DNA of 64,000 bases from Nitrospira defluvii (GCF_905220995.1 NZ_CAJNBJ010000017.1:1-64000); one strand, 5' to 3'; positions 14,931-24,261 are shown, counted from the first letter of the stretch. The notes: generated by a model not told the origin, from the sequence alone. Translations and numbers: made by a program.

Positions 14931-15374
14931 TCAGGCTGGCTTATAGGCCTTCCACTGTTCGATGCATTCTTCGGGCAACTTCCACTGCTTAAGGCCCTTG
15001 AGGACCCAATCGATATAATGTTCCTTCGGCTTGAACTTACCGATGGGATTGGCCGCATGGGTGGTGACCAGTAATTTTTCACCCTCTTCCGTGATGACGG
15101 TGACCGGCAAATGCCGGTAGGCACCTTGCGGGACGTCGTTTTCGAATTCGTCGAGGATCTTGAGATCTTCGTCGGTGATCTCGAAGACGGCCCCCCAAAC
15201 CTTTTCTCCGGGCGAGGGTACGACGCTCGCCAGGCCGCAGCGCCACTGCGTCGACCAGCGGCAGAACTGCACGCTGTGGTCGGGCAGATAGGCCGTGAAG
15301 AGAAACTTATGTTCGGGGGCGCGACGCTTGAGTTGAGACGGGTTCAAATTGTCCGCGTAAAAGAAGAACTTCAT
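14931..15374 (-). CDS. Gamma-glutamylcyclotransferase-like (AIG2) protein
   Basis: The 147-residue product has the GGCT/AIG2 fold marks: FFYADNLNPSQL at the start in place of YGSNL, LPDHSVQFCRWS, VWGAVFEITDEDLKILDEFE with the presumed catalytic Glu, and the C-terminal YIDWVLKGLKQWKLPEECIEQW helix. Related enzymes release 5-oxoproline from gamma-glutamyl compounds, but many bacterial members have unknown substrates. Upstream of the ferredoxin gene and probably co-transcribed with it. Confidence 0.75.
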   Translation of the reverse strand: MKFFFYADNLNPSQLKRRAPEHKFLFTAYLPDHSVQFCRWSTQWRCGLASVVPSPGEKVWGAVFEITDEDLKILDEFENDVPQGAYRHLPVTVITEEGEKLLVTTHAANPIGKFKPKEHYIDWVLKGLKQWKLPEECIEQWKAYKPA

Positions 15375-15575
15375 TGAACGGTGAGGCTCCCAGGGTGTCT
15401 CGTCGGTTGACCGGTACTTGTACCATAGCGTTGCGCAGCCTTGTCAAGCGCGGCGACAACCGCTCGCGGACTAATTCAGCGGCCGGACCGATCCTTCCCT
15501 GATTGACAGAGAAATCGCACGCCACATATAGTGACGAGTTGAGTCATCTCTGACCAACGACGATCGTCACATCTT

Positions 15576-16031
15576 ATGAGTAAAGTCATCCATTACGCGG
15601 TGTTGCTGCTTCTGCTGGCCGGTGTGCTGGTGTATTGGTGGATGAAGCCGCCCACTCTCAATCCAATCACCGACCCGCGCGCGGCCGAGGCGCTGGCGCT
15701 GGTGCAGACTCATCGAGCCGCCGGCTATCCGACCATTCTCCAGGCCTTCAATGAGCGGGCGCGTATTCAGGAGGCGCGCAAGTTGGGGCTCCGCTTGGGT
15801 GAGTGGCAGGTCATCAAGCAGGATGAGCAGCGGTATGAAGTCCGGATCTACATGCGGGAGCAGGGCACGACGCAGTGGTTCGAACGGGACTTTATCTGGC
15901 ATGTCGACTTGGCCACGAAGCGCGTGAATGCTGCCTCATTGCCGGCTGATGGGTTGATGCCGGAAGGGCCTGAGAGCGGCCGTCCTAGTCGACCTCCAGG
16001 CGACGCCCCTCCGTTTCCTCCTACAATGTAA
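15576..16031 (+). CDS. Small single-pass membrane-anchored protein, unknown
   Basis: A 151-residue product with one N-terminal transmembrane segment (VIHYAVLLLLLAGVLVYWWM, residues 4-23) and a soluble part likely in the periplasm. The soluble part has an alpha/beta pattern (WQVIKQDEQRYEVRIYMREQG, then FIWHVDLATKRVNAAS) and a Pro-rich tail. I do not recognise the family. Its 3' end overlaps that of the convergent Rieske gene by 11 bases. Confidence 0.65.
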   Translation: MSKVIHYAVLLLLLAGVLVYWWMKPPTLNPITDPRAAEALALVQTHRAAGYPTILQAFNERARIQEARKLGLRLGEWQVIKQDEQRYEVRIYMREQGTTQWFERDFIWHVDLATKRVNAASLPADGLMPEGPESGRPSRPPGDAPPFPPTM

Positions 16032-16347
16032 GCGGGACCTTCACCTGCACATCCGAGCCTTGAACCCTCACCTCGATGCAGGCCACGCGAATCTCGGGAT
16101 TCTCCCGGCGCTCGCCGGTGTGGACGTTGAATCGCCATCCGTGCCACGGGCATACGATCAGGTCACCATGCAGACAGCCTTCACCCAACGGCCCGCCTGC
16201 ATGGGGGCAGGTGTTGTCGACGGCCCGAAACGTGCCGTTTACATTGCAGAGCGCGAGAAAGATACCGTCGACTTCAACGGTGCGGCAGGTCCCGGGCGGG
16301 ACGTGATCCACTTGGGCGACGGTGACGTAGTCGGTGTCCGAATTCAT
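16021..16347 (-). CDS. Rieske-type [2Fe-2S] ferredoxin
   Basis: The 108-residue protein shows both Rieske cluster boxes: CPH (Cys47, His49) within NTCPHAGGPLGEG, and CPWHGW (Cys66, His69) within VCPWHGWRFNVHTGE. No transmembrane segment or signal is present, so it is a soluble ferredoxin of the kind that serves Rieske oxygenases or nitrite reductase NirD-like roles. No oxygenase is encoded nearby. Length is usual for the family. Confidence 0.9.
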   Translation of the reverse strand: MNSDTDYVTVAQVDHVPPGTCRTVEVDGIFLALCNVNGTFRAVDNTCPHAGGPLGEGCLHGDLIVCPWHGWRFNVHTGERRENPEIRVACIEVRVQGSDVQVKVPLTL

Positions 16348-16545
16348 GGAATCCCTTCACAGATCACAGGAAAGTCTGGCTTGCCTCAAGGTGACGTAAC
16401 ATTGTGGGTGCAATCGCCTAAGCGCTTGATTTCATTGGTCGCATGTGGCATAGATAAATCAGATTTCTCAAGGGGAAGGGTCATCACCGCGCCGCCATTT
16501 GCTATTCTGTAAATAGTGCACTCATAGGAGATCGCCGGAGCCACT

Positions 16546-17091
16546 ATGGAAATGACCTTGTTGCTCAACTCCACCTATGAACCGCTGCGTGTTCTGCATT
16601 GGCAAAAAGCCATTACCTTGCTCTGGCAAGGGAAGGTCGAAGTCCTCGAAGTCTACGACCGCCAAATCCACGGTATTTCGATCTCCATCAAACTGCCTTC
16701 GGTGATGCGGCTGCTGAAGCTGGTCAAGCTGAAGGACAGTCATCGCGCCGTGAAGTTCTCCCGCATCAATATTTTCACACGTGACGGGTATTGCTGTCAG
16801 TATTGCCGGCACAAGTTCCGCACGGAAGAACTGACGTTCGACCATGTCGTGCCCATTGCCAAGGGCGGTCGCAAGACCTGGGAGAACATTGTGACGGCCT
16901 GCTGGCGTTGCAACAACCGGAAGAGCGGACGAACGCCGGAAGAAGCCAATATGCGTCTGATGAAGAAGCCGGTGAAGCCTCGCTGGAGTCCCACGGTGAC
17001 GATCACCATCGGCATCAGAAATACGCCGGAAAGTTGGCGGGATTACCTGTATTGGAATCTCGAGTTGGATGCCGATCCAGCCGAGCCGTAG
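16546..17091 (+). CDS. HNH endonuclease family protein
   Basis: The 181-residue protein has an N-terminal domain that starts LLLNSTYEPLRVLHWQKA and a C-terminal HNH domain. The latter has CQYC at about residue 84, the DHVVPIAKGG His box near residue 102, NIVTACWRCNNRK with Asn and the second zinc CxxC, and a final His-poor strand. This architecture is common in free-standing bacterial HNH proteins of unknown biological role; defence or DNA repair have been proposed in general. It stands alone between unrelated genes. Confidence 0.85.
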   Translation: MEMTLLLNSTYEPLRVLHWQKAITLLWQGKVEVLEVYDRQIHGISISIKLPSVMRLLKLVKLKDSHRAVKFSRINIFTRDGYCCQYCRHKFRTEELTFDHVVPIAKGGRKTWENIVTACWRCNNRKSGRTPEEANMRLMKKPVKPRWSPTVTITIGIRNTPESWRDYLYWNLELDADPAEP

Positions 17092-17160
17092 AGTGTCCAG
17101 TGTTGAGTCGAGGGTGTTGATGTCAAATGGTCACTCAGCACTCAGCATTCACCACTCAAA
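17091..17160. repeat. Hairpin built of 7-base units (AGTGT/ACTCA)
   Basis: The right side has ACTCA at 17133, 17140 and 17154 and ATTCA at 17147, an exact seven-base period. The left side (17091-17121) has AGTGT-like units, also seven bases apart, that are complementary to it. The hairpin fills the space between the HNH gene and the convergent CcmI-like gene. Confidence 0.6.
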
Positions 17161-17168
17161 TCTCGTGG

Positions 17169-17621
17169 TCAGTACACCTTATCGATTGTGATCGTCAAAT
17201 CGCGACCGCCGGGCAGCGTCGGATTCTTCGCATACCGCCCTTCCATATCTCCCGGTTGTGGTTGACCGGCCTGGCCGTCACGATCGAGGCGGGCAATCAC
17301 GTCGACCATGCCCTTGAGTTCACTGCCTTTTACCATCACATCCTCGTTCGTAATTTCGAACTGCACCGGAAACTTCGGTCCATCGAATCGTTTCGCCGCG
17401 ATGGGGCGCGGAGGACCGGTGGGACGGCGCACGATGACGAAGAGCACATCCGTCGGTTTGACCTGATCAACCAGGTTTGGTGCGATCTGTACCTGCCCGG
17501 CAATCGATCCGCCGCCCTGGTCCGGCTCCCCGATATGCGCCACGCCGAAGTACGCCGCCAATGCCGCCACGCCGATGATCCCGCCGGCCATCGCCAGGGA
17601 CCGTCCTGTATATCCAGCCAC
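17169..17621 (-). CDS. Stand-alone CcmI/CycH C-terminal-like domain, membrane-anchored
   Basis: The 150-residue product has an N-terminal transmembrane segment (AMAGGIIGVAALAAYFGVA). Next comes a beta-sandwich domain that closely follows the C-terminal domain of the cytochrome c assembly protein CcmI/CycH: GSIAGQVQIAPNLVDQVKPTDVLFV, PPRPIAAKRF, FPVQFEITNEDVM and QPQPGDMEG. In CcmI the TPR domain normally lies before it and binds apocytochrome; that domain is absent here. The role may still be in c-type cytochrome maturation, but it could also be a copper- or ligand-binding domain used elsewhere. No other ccm gene lies nearby. Confidence 0.7.
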   Translation of the reverse strand: MAGYTGRSLAMAGGIIGVAALAAYFGVAHIGEPDQGGGSIAGQVQIAPNLVDQVKPTDVLFVIVRRPTGPPRPIAAKRFDGPKFPVQFEITNEDVMVKGSELKGMVDVIARLDRDGQAGQPQPGDMEGRYAKNPTLPGGRDLTITIDKVY

Positions 17622-17794
17622 AATAGACTCCTTTGCTAACCCGTGACGAGCCTCAGGGCTCTCGCATTTCGCTGCGGGCGCATTATACCCAGCTCACGGC
17701 GGAAAGGGGAATGGTGGAGCCGGTTTACCCTGTGAAATCGCCTGTTGTATGATACGCCTTTATGTTGTCGTGGGCTTCTGGGAGGACGATCATC

Positions 17795-18451
17795 ATGGCG
17801 GCAAATCCTGGGTTTCAAATTTCACTCGATGTGCGTGGCTGGCCGGTGCTGGTTATCGGTGGCAACGAAGAAGCGGCGGATAAGGTGCAGCGGCTGTTGG
17901 ATGCCGGTGCCAAGGTGACGGTCATCAGCCCGACGCTGCACGATGTGCTCCGCAAACTTGCGGCCTCGGCGAAGATCATTCACCGGGGGCGGCATTTTCG
18001 CGCGAACGATCTGGAGAGCGTCATTCTGGTGTTGAATACGTTACGCGACGATCGCGAACTCGCGCACTCGCTGATCCGGTTGGCTCGCGAACAGAAATTC
18101 CTGCTCTGGTCCGTCGACCAGCCCGATGTCTCGAACGTCGTGATGCCGGCCGTGGTCAGTTCCGGGCATATGCGCGTGGCGATCAGTTCGAGCGGACAGG
18201 CGCCGGCGCTGTCTGGATTCATGAAGGAAGATCTGGAGCGTATTCTAGATGCAGAATTCGCTGCCTTTGTCGATTGGCTGAGCGAACTGCGTGAGCAGGC
18301 CAAGGCCAATGAACCCGATGCCGAGAAGCGCCGGGCGCTCTTGCGTGAAGCGTTGGACGGGTTTCGCCTATTGGGGAAGGTGCAGTACCCGAAAGTTTGG
18401 ACCGAGCAACGTGCGAAACAGCAGACCACCGCATCGCCGGCCACTTCCTAG
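17795..18451 (+). CDS. Precorrin-2 dehydrogenase/sirohydrochlorin ferrochelatase-like protein
   Basis: The 218-residue protein has the Rossmann motif VLVIGGNEEAADKVQRLLDAGA near residue 15. The rest follows the CysG N-terminal/Met8p family: VTVISP, LVLNTLRDDRELAHSLIRLAR, LLWSVDQPDVSNVVMPAVVSSGHMRVAISSSGQAPALSGFMKEDLE. It should oxidise precorrin-2 with NAD and insert iron, yielding siroheme for nitrite or sulfite reductase. The ATG with a GGAGG site is favoured over one at 17762. It could cooperate with the methyltransferase half of the fusion at 35158. Confidence 0.85.
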   Translation: MAANPGFQISLDVRGWPVLVIGGNEEAADKVQRLLDAGAKVTVISPTLHDVLRKLAASAKIIHRGRHFRANDLESVILVLNTLRDDRELAHSLIRLAREQKFLLWSVDQPDVSNVVMPAVVSSGHMRVAISSSGQAPALSGFMKEDLERILDAEFAAFVDWLSELREQAKANEPDAEKRRALLREALDGFRLLGKVQYPKVWTEQRAKQQTTASPATS

Positions 18452-18468
18452 GAAGGATGGACAAAGAC

Positions 18469-18777
18469 ATGGTGTTATTGGAATTCAGTATGTCACCGCT
18501 GGGCAAAGGCGAGAGTGTCAGTCAGTATGTCGCGCGTTCGCTGGACATCATCGACAAGAGTGGAGTGGACTATCGATTGAACCCGATGGGGACAGTGCTG
18601 GAAGGCGAGTGGGATGAGGTCATGACGGTGGTCAAGAAATGCTACATGCGCATGCGCAAGGACTGTAATCGCATCTCCTGCAGTATCAAGATCGACTATC
18701 GCAAGGGGCCGAAAGGACGGCTGGCCGGCAAAGTGTCCAGCGTGGAAAAACAACTCAAGCGGAAGCTGAAGGTGTAG
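18469..18777 (+). CDS. MTH1187/YkoF-type thiamine-binding protein
   Basis: A 102-residue protein with the typical start MVLLEFSMSPLGKGESVSQYV, then DYRLNPMGTVLEGEWDEVM and the C-terminal RISCSIKIDYRKGPKGR. The family forms ferredoxin-like folds that bind thiamine or a related ligand; function in the cell is unclear. An in-frame ATG at 18457 lies too close to the GGAAGG site, so 18469 is preferred. It lies 17 bases after the siroheme gene and is probably co-transcribed. Confidence 0.8.
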   Translation: MVLLEFSMSPLGKGESVSQYVARSLDIIDKSGVDYRLNPMGTVLEGEWDEVMTVVKKCYMRMRKDCNRISCSIKIDYRKGPKGRLAGKVSSVEKQLKRKLKV

Positions 18778-18784
18778 CCGTACG

Positions 18785-20206
18785 TCATGGCGCGGCGACG
18801 TCGGCGCGGGCGTCGTAGCGCAGTGTGCCCGCTGCCTTCAATCGGACCGACAGACTCTCGGCCTGTACTGTCAGGTCTTCCAGCGACAGCTGCCGGACCG
18901 TTCCTCGCAACCGTCCACCGGTCAACTCGCGGTGGAGTCCCTTCTCGAGCGCCTGTCGCATCAGATCCAATTCCTCACGAATCGGCAATGACAGTCTGCC
19001 CGCCAACTCTTCCCGCAGCGGTTCGTGCAACCATTCCTCCGCCAGGTCGGTAGCGGGCGTGCGTTCCTTGATGATGTAATCGACTTCCCGGAACAGGATG
19101 CGCCCGGACGATTCATCATAGGCCGGCATCCCCTTGAGGCGCAGGGTCAACGGCAGCAGTCCTCGGAGGATCAGTTCGACTCCCACCTGGTTGCCCAATG
19201 GATACAGCGTCGCGTTGACAATTTTGATCGTTCCCACGCCGAGTGACCATTCCTGGCCGATGACGGCTTCACGCAGACGTTGATTCGCTTCTTCGATCGG
19301 CACCTGCAGTGCGAAATCGACATGGAATCCGTCGTTCTGGAAGTGATCCAGCGGTTCAGGGAGCGGCCGGTGACGCGACGTGGGTTTGGTGCCTCGCACG
19401 ACTGTGGGCCGTGCGATGACCCCATAGCCGGCAGCGGGCGTGCCCGAAAGGGGTTCGATGCCGGCCGCAGCGGTGCTCTCCGGGTTCAGCAACAGCCACA
19501 GTTGTTCCGTTTCATCCAGCAGCAACGGCTCCTGAAGATCATTCCAGATGCGGGCGATCGCCGGTTTGAGGGTGACGAGGCCGGCTGCCTTACGGTCGAC
19601 CGCTGGCAGGACCTCCTGCAAATCACTTCGGTAGACTTGCGCCATCAATGGGCTGGCGTCCACCCCTTCCTCAGACAACAGGCAGGATTGAGCGGATTGC
19701 ACGGCGCTGACCTGACTGGCGGGAAGCACCGTATAGCTGCGACCTTGCTTGAACATCGTCGCCACCGTGACCGAAAGCCGCCCCGTACCTGTGGCTGCAT
19801 CGCGCTGTCCGCATTCGGCAATTTTTGTGATCGATCCTTTAATCTGCTTGGCATATTCCACACCGAACGGCACGGTGCTGTGGGACAGTAGCCGGTCTGC
19901 TGCTGTGGTCGAACTCTGTTCGTCGGGCCAGAGTCGATACTTGAGAAACCCGCTCCCGCTGCCCAAGGTGATCCATTCGCGTCCGTGGTTGCGATGTGTC
20001 GCAAGATGTTGGTTGATGTTCCCGTACAACTCGGCGAGTGGTGTCACCGGAATCGGCGCATGGACAGTCATGGCGGAAGGCTTCACAACGGCTTGTCCCG
20101 GGGCCTGTGGGTTTGCGGCCACGGCCGGTGTGGTCGGGATTGCAAGCAGGATGACGGCCCACGCTCGAATCAGCGGGTGCTGCGTCAACGGGATCCAGCG
20201 GCTCAT
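18785..20206 (-). CDS. DUF4403 family secreted/envelope protein
   Basis: The 473-residue protein has a signal peptide (RAWAVILLAIPTTPAVAA, cleavage near residue 30). It has an extended beta-rich body with features of DUF4403: VHAPIPVTPLAELYGNINQHL, then FHVDFALQVPIEEANQRL, LPLTLRLKGMPAYDESSGRI, and VDYIIKERT. The C-terminal half contains helices that would pack a hydrophobic cavity similar to lipid-carrying tubular lipid-binding folds. Function unknown, probably periplasmic. Lies at the end of the minus-strand housekeeping block, 145 bases after alr. Confidence 0.7.
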   Translation of the reverse strand: MSRWIPLTQHPLIRAWAVILLAIPTTPAVAANPQAPGQAVVKPSAMTVHAPIPVTPLAELYGNINQHLATHRNHGREWITLGSGSGFLKYRLWPDEQSSTTAADRLLSHSTVPFGVEYAKQIKGSITKIAECGQRDAATGTGRLSVTVATMFKQGRSYTVLPASQVSAVQSAQSCLLSEEGVDASPLMAQVYRSDLQEVLPAVDRKAAGLVTLKPAIARIWNDLQEPLLLDETEQLWLLLNPESTAAAGIEPLSGTPAAGYGVIARPTVVRGTKPTSRHRPLPEPLDHFQNDGFHVDFALQVPIEEANQRLREAVIGQEWSLGVGTIKIVNATLYPLGNQVGVELILRGLLPLTLRLKGMPAYDESSGRILFREVDYIIKERTPATDLAEEWLHEPLREELAGRLSLPIREELDLMRQALEKGLHRELTGGRLRGTVRQLSLEDLTVQAESLSVRLKAAGTLRYDARADVAAP

Positions 20207-20351
20207 GCTCGTGTCCTTCTGCGGTGTGCGTGAGGGATTGTGATCAAACTGCGCTCTCGAGACTACGTATGGACTATGCGGGAACAAGGCAGCGAAGGCA
20301 AGGGGATGCCGAGTCGTCCTATGGCAAAGACCTGTGCGCAGGCCGTAGGCG

Positions 20352-21515
20352 TCAGCTGGATTGAGACGCTGCACCGGCGGGCGAGTCGAGCGGGAGATAC
20401 CGACGCGGCACGCGGGAGCCGATGGCGCAGAGAATTTCATACGGAATGGTTTGCTGCCAGGCGGCCAGGTCGGATGCGGTGATGCGCTCCGAACTCTGTT
20501 GTCCGATCAGAATCGCCTCCTCTCCCACCTGAACGCCGGGCACGTCCGTGATGTCGACCATCGTCATGTCCATGCAGACCCGTCCGATCACCGGCACTCG
20601 TCGTCCGCCGATCAGTACCTGTCCGCGATTCGAGAGCAGGCGGTTGTACCCGTCGGCATACCCGACTGGCAGCACTGCCACACGCGTCTGCCGCGAGGCG
20701 ATGAAGGTCCGGTTGTAACTGACGCTGCCTCCCGGTGAAATCGTATGCACATGCGCGATGGTCGTCTTCCAGGTGAGGATCGGTTGCAACTCGGGAGTCT
20801 GCGTGTCCTTCGAGAGGGTATGGTAGCCATAGAGCATGATCCCGGGGCGCACGAGCGAGTGCAGGCTGGTGGGATATTTGATGATGCCTGCGCTATTGGC
20901 CACGTGAATCAGCGGAATCGCCAGGCCGCGTATCTGTACTTGATTGAGGACCTGCTGAAATCGCGCGAGTTGTTCCTCCGTCTGTCCTGCATCTCGATTG
21001 TCTGCGTCAGCCAGATGCGTCATGAGGCCTTCAAGGCGCAGAGGGCCGCGTAGTTCTGATCTAGAAAGGAGTTCAAGCAGTTCGTGCGGCGACACCCCCA
21101 ATCGTCCCATGCCGGTCTCGACTTTGATATGGACGGGGTAGGGAGTGGGGGCGGTTCGGGCATGGGCAGCAAAGGTAGGAATCAGATCCGTTCTGTACAG
21201 CACGGGCGTTAAGCGATGGGCCACCAGCTCCGTAAACTGTGCAGGAACGGTCGCGCCCATGACCAGGATGGTGTCCTGGATGCCCGCCTGGCGCAGGGCG
21301 ATGCCCTCGTCCACGGTGGCGACACCGAACCGGCGGACGGCCAGTTTTTGCAAGGCGTGGCTAATTTCAATGGCGCCATGCCCATAGGCGTTGGCCTTGA
21401 CGACGGCCAGCACATCGGCGCGTGGGGCTAGTCGCCGGACGTGGGCAACATTCTGAGCAAGGGCGGTCAGATCGACGGAGGCTGAGGTTGGGGAGGATTC
21501 GGACGGCTGGTACAC
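20352..21515 (-). CDS. alr: Alanine racemase
   Basis: The 387-residue protein starts its barrel with VDLTALAQNVAHVRRLAP and has the PLP-binding VVKANAYGHG motif with Lys40. The C-terminal domain has SVSYNRTF with the second catalytic Tyr, and VCMDMTMVDITD. It converts L- to D-alanine for peptidoglycan. PLP-dependent dimer in the cytoplasm. It follows frr by 27 bases on the minus strand. No second racemase is seen in the window. Confidence 0.95.
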   Translation of the reverse strand: MYQPSESSPTSASVDLTALAQNVAHVRRLAPRADVLAVVKANAYGHGAIEISHALQKLAVRRFGVATVDEGIALRQAGIQDTILVMGATVPAQFTELVAHRLTPVLYRTDLIPTFAAHARTAPTPYPVHIKVETGMGRLGVSPHELLELLSRSELRGPLRLEGLMTHLADADNRDAGQTEEQLARFQQVLNQVQIRGLAIPLIHVANSAGIIKYPTSLHSLVRPGIMLYGYHTLSKDTQTPELQPILTWKTTIAHVHTISPGGSVSYNRTFIASRQTRVAVLPVGYADGYNRLLSNRGQVLIGGRRVPVIGRVCMDMTMVDITDVPGVQVGEEAILIGQQSSERITASDLAAWQQTIPYEILCAIGSRVPRRYLPLDSPAGAASQSS

Positions 21516-21542
21516 GCAGTGTCTGACAACAGAATTAGGGCG

Positions 21543-22106
21543 CTAGACTTCCAAGATTTCGCCTTCTTTTTTCTTCATCATGTCGTCAATCTTCTGCACG
21601 TACTGGTCGGTAAATTTTTGAATCTCTGTTTCCGACTTTCGCAGTTCATCTTCGGTAAGCTTGGCGTCTTTCTGCAGCTTCTTGAGTTCTTCATTTCCGT
21701 CCCGCCGAAAGCCACGAATCTGAACCTTCATTTCTTCACCGTGTTTCTTGCAAACCTTGATGAGGTCCTTGCGGCGCTCTTCGGTCAGCGGAGGAAGCGG
21801 AATGCGAATCATCTTGCCGTCGTTCGACGGCGTTAGGCCAAGGTCGGACATCTGAATCGCTTTCTCGATTTCACGGATCAGGTTCTGTTCCCACGGCTGA
21901 ATCGTGATGAGGCGAGCTTCCGGTGTGGCGACGTTTGCCACCTGCTTCAAGGGCGTCAGCGTCCCATAATAATCGACTTTGATGCCGTCGAGGAGCGCGA
22001 CTGAAGCGCGACCGGTGCGAATTCCCGCCAAGTCGCGTTTCAAATGCTCGATGGCATGGTTCATTTTTTCGGTCACACGCTGTTTGACTTCCTGCGCCGT
22101 CGACAT
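21543..22106 (-). CDS. frr: Ribosome recycling factor
   Basis: The 187-residue protein matches RRF over its length: MNHAIEHLKRDLAGIRTGRAS near residue 15, GTLTPLKQVANV, ITIQPWEQNLIREIEKAI, GLTPSNDGKMIRIPLPPLTEERRKDL and the C-terminal helix. With EF-G it splits the post-termination ribosome. It is 11 bases after pyrH, giving the common rpsB-tsf-pyrH-frr order. The start is set by a GGGAGA site. Confidence 0.97.
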   Translation of the reverse strand: MSTAQEVKQRVTEKMNHAIEHLKRDLAGIRTGRASVALLDGIKVDYYGTLTPLKQVANVATPEARLITIQPWEQNLIREIEKAIQMSDLGLTPSNDGKMIRIPLPPLTEERRKDLIKVCKKHGEEMKVQIRGFRRDGNEELKKLQKDAKLTEDELRKSETEIQKFTDQYVQKIDDMMKKKEGEILEV

Positions 22107-22117
22107 CGGTCTCTCCC

Positions 22118-22843
22118 TTAGCGGCTTTCCACGGTGACCAGGGTTCCGATCGGATCGCCCTGGACGACACGTTTGAAATTGCCCTTTTCTTTCAAGTTGA
22201 ACACGATCAACGGCAACCGGTTGTCCATGCACAGGCTGATGGCGGTCGAATCCATGACTTTGAGATTCTGGGTCAGAATCGAGAGAAAGGGAATCTCATT
22301 GTACTTTTTGGCTTGGGGATTTTTGACCGGATCGCTGTCGTAGATGCCGTCGACCTTGGTGCCCTTCATGATGACCTGCGCGCCGATTTCCATTGCCCTG
22401 AGTGATGCCGCGGTGTCGGTGGAGAAATAGGGGTTCCCCGTTCCTCCGGCAAAGATCACCACGCGCTTCTTTTCCAGGTGCCGGATGGCGCGCCGCCGAA
22501 TGTAGCCTTCGGCTAACTGTCGCATTTCAATCGCCGATTGGACGCGAGTACTGACGCCCTTGCCTTCCAGGGCATTCTGGAGGGCCAAGGCATTCAGCAC
22601 GGTGGCGAGCATGCCCATGTAGTCGGCGGATGCCCGCTCCATACCGCGGGCGCTGGCGGCCAATCCGCGGAAGATATTGCCGCCGCCGATCACAACGGCC
22701 ACTTCGACGTCCATTGCGACGACGTCGGCAATCTCTTCTGCGAGTCCTTCGAGAATCGAGGGTTGAATGCCATAGCCCTGCTCACCGGCCAGCATTTCTC
22801 CGCTGACTTTCAGCAGGATGCGGCGGTAATGGGCAGAACTCAT
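22118..22843 (-). CDS. pyrH: Uridylate kinase
   Basis: The 241-residue protein starts [19 protein letters not shown] and has [29 protein letters not shown], and [18 protein letters not shown], all typical of bacterial UMP kinase. It phosphorylates UMP to UDP and is a hexamer of the amino-acid kinase fold. Its start overlaps the tsf stop (ATGA at 22840-22843), implying coupled translation. Confidence 0.97.
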   Translation of the reverse strand: MSSAHYRRILLKVSGEMLAGEQGYGIQPSILEGLAEEIADVVAMDVEVAVVIGGGNIFRGLAASARGMERASADYMGMLATVLNALALQNALEGKGVSTRVQSAIEMRQLAEGYIRRRAIRHLEKKRVVIFAGGTGNPYFSTDTAASLRAMEIGAQVIMKGTKVDGIYDSDPVKNPQAKKYNEIPFLSILTQNLKVMDSTAISLCMDNRLPLIVFNLKEKGNFKRVVQGDPIGTLVTVESR

Positions 22844-23436
22844 GCTTGGCCTAACTGGAATCTCGTGAATCGGCGGATATTCATGTTCTCGCCGATCGTG
22901 GCAATTTGTTGTGCCAGGAGATCCTTGATCACGACTGAGGGATCCTTGATGAAGCCCTGCTCGAGCAGGCAGTTCTCTTGATAGAACTTTTCGAGCTTGC
23001 CCTCGACGATCTTGGGCCACGCCGCCGGCGGTTTGCCCAGTTCCTTGGCTTGGGCCTCGTAGATGCTGCGCTCCTTCTCTACGACGTCTGCAGGAATCTC
23101 TTCCCGTCGAACATAGGAGGGACTGGAGGCGGCCACTTGCAACGCCAAGTCGTTCACGAAGGCTTTGAATTGCTCATTCCGTGCGACGAAATCGGTCTCA
23201 CAGTTCACTTCGATGAGCACGCCGATCTTTCCGCCCGCATGGATGTACGCGTGGATCAGTCCTTGGTTGGTTTCGCGGCCGGCCTTTTTCTGCGCTGCGG
23301 CCAAGCCTTTCTGTCGGAGATAGTCGATGGCCTTGTCGATGCTGTTCCCGTTCTCCGTCAGGGCCTTCTGACAATCGAGAATGCCAGCCCCGGTCTTTTC
23401 ACGTAACTCTTTCACCAGTTCACTCAAACTTGCCAT
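22840..23436 (-). CDS. tsf: Elongation factor Ts
   Basis: The 198-residue protein has the N-terminal UBA-like [22 protein letters not shown], the TDFVARN motif within [13 protein letters not shown] that contacts EF-Tu, and the C-terminal coiled part with [14 protein letters not shown]. It recycles EF-Tu GDP to GTP. It is a short type of EF-Ts, as in many bacteria of about 200 residues. 51 bases downstream of rpsB. Confidence 0.97.
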   Translation of the reverse strand: MASLSELVKELREKTGAGILDCQKALTENGNSIDKAIDYLRQKGLAAAQKKAGRETNQGLIHAYIHAGGKIGVLIEVNCETDFVARNEQFKAFVNDLALQVAASSPSYVRREEIPADVVEKERSIYEAQAKELGKPPAAWPKIVEGKLEKFYQENCLLEQGFIKDPSVVIKDLLAQQIATIGENMNIRRFTRFQLGQA

Positions 23437-23487
23437 GGGTTCCTCAGTTGATCGAATAGAGCAATACAGTCGTCTCAGATGGGATGG

Positions 23488-24261
23488 TTAGGACGCGGAC
23501 ACGCCGGCCAGATTCGCCGCCGGCTTTGCGCCGCCACCAGCCGGTGCCGAGGCAAATTCCGTTTCTTCCTGCTGCGCCCGGAGATGCGCGCCTTCAAGGC
23601 AGGCGTCCGCGATCCGGGAGATGATCAGCTTGATGGAACGAATCGCGTCATCGTTGCCGGGAATCGGGTATTGGATGTGATCCGGATCGCAATTTGAATC
23701 CACGATGGCAATGACCGGGATTTCCAGCCGGCTGGCTTCGAGGATGGCAATGTGTTCGATGCGCGTATCCAGAATAAACACGGCGCCGGGCAGGGCGCGC
23801 ATGTTGCGGATACCCGACAGGTTCTTCTGTAACTTCACGACTTCCTTCTGCATCTGCCCGAGCTCTTTTTTCGTGTGGCCCTGGTGGCTCGGATCTGCGA
23901 GGGTCGCTTCCATCTTCTTCATTTTGTCGATGCTGCGGCGGATGGTCTGAAAGTTGGTCAGCATGCCGCCCAACCAGCGTTGGTTGATGTAGAACTGGTT
24001 GGCACGCTTGGCCTCGTCTTCCAGAATCTCTGCCGCCTGGCGCTTCGTGCCGACGAACAGGACGGAGTCACCGGCTGCCACGGTGTCGCGAGCGAAGGCA
24101 TAGGCCTGTTCCATACGCTCGACCGTCTGTTGAAGGTCGATAATGTAGACGCCGTTGCGTTCCCCGAACAGGAACCGCTTCATCTTGGGATTCCAACGGT
24201 TGGTCTGGTGTCCGAAATGGACGCCGGCTTCCAGTAATTCCTTAATCGCAACTACTCCCAT
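23488..24261 (-). CDS. rpsB: Ribosomal protein S2 (uS2)
   Basis: The 257-residue protein starts [27 protein letters not shown] and has [28 protein letters not shown] and [28 protein letters not shown], all diagnostic of uS2. A Gly/Ala-rich tail follows. A strong GGAGGTGAAGGT site precedes the ATG. First gene of the rpsB-tsf-pyrH-frr run. Confidence 0.97.
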   Translation of the reverse strand: MGVVAIKELLEAGVHFGHQTNRWNPKMKRFLFGERNGVYIIDLQQTVERMEQAYAFARDTVAAGDSVLFVGTKRQAAEILEDEAKRANQFYINQRWLGGMLTNFQTIRRSIDKMKKMEATLADPSHQGHTKKELGQMQKEVVKLQKNLSGIRNMRALPGAVFILDTRIEHIAILEASRLEIPVIAIVDSNCDPDHIQYPIPGNDDAIRSIKLIISRIADACLEGAHLRAQQEETEFASAPAGGGAKPAANLAGVSAS

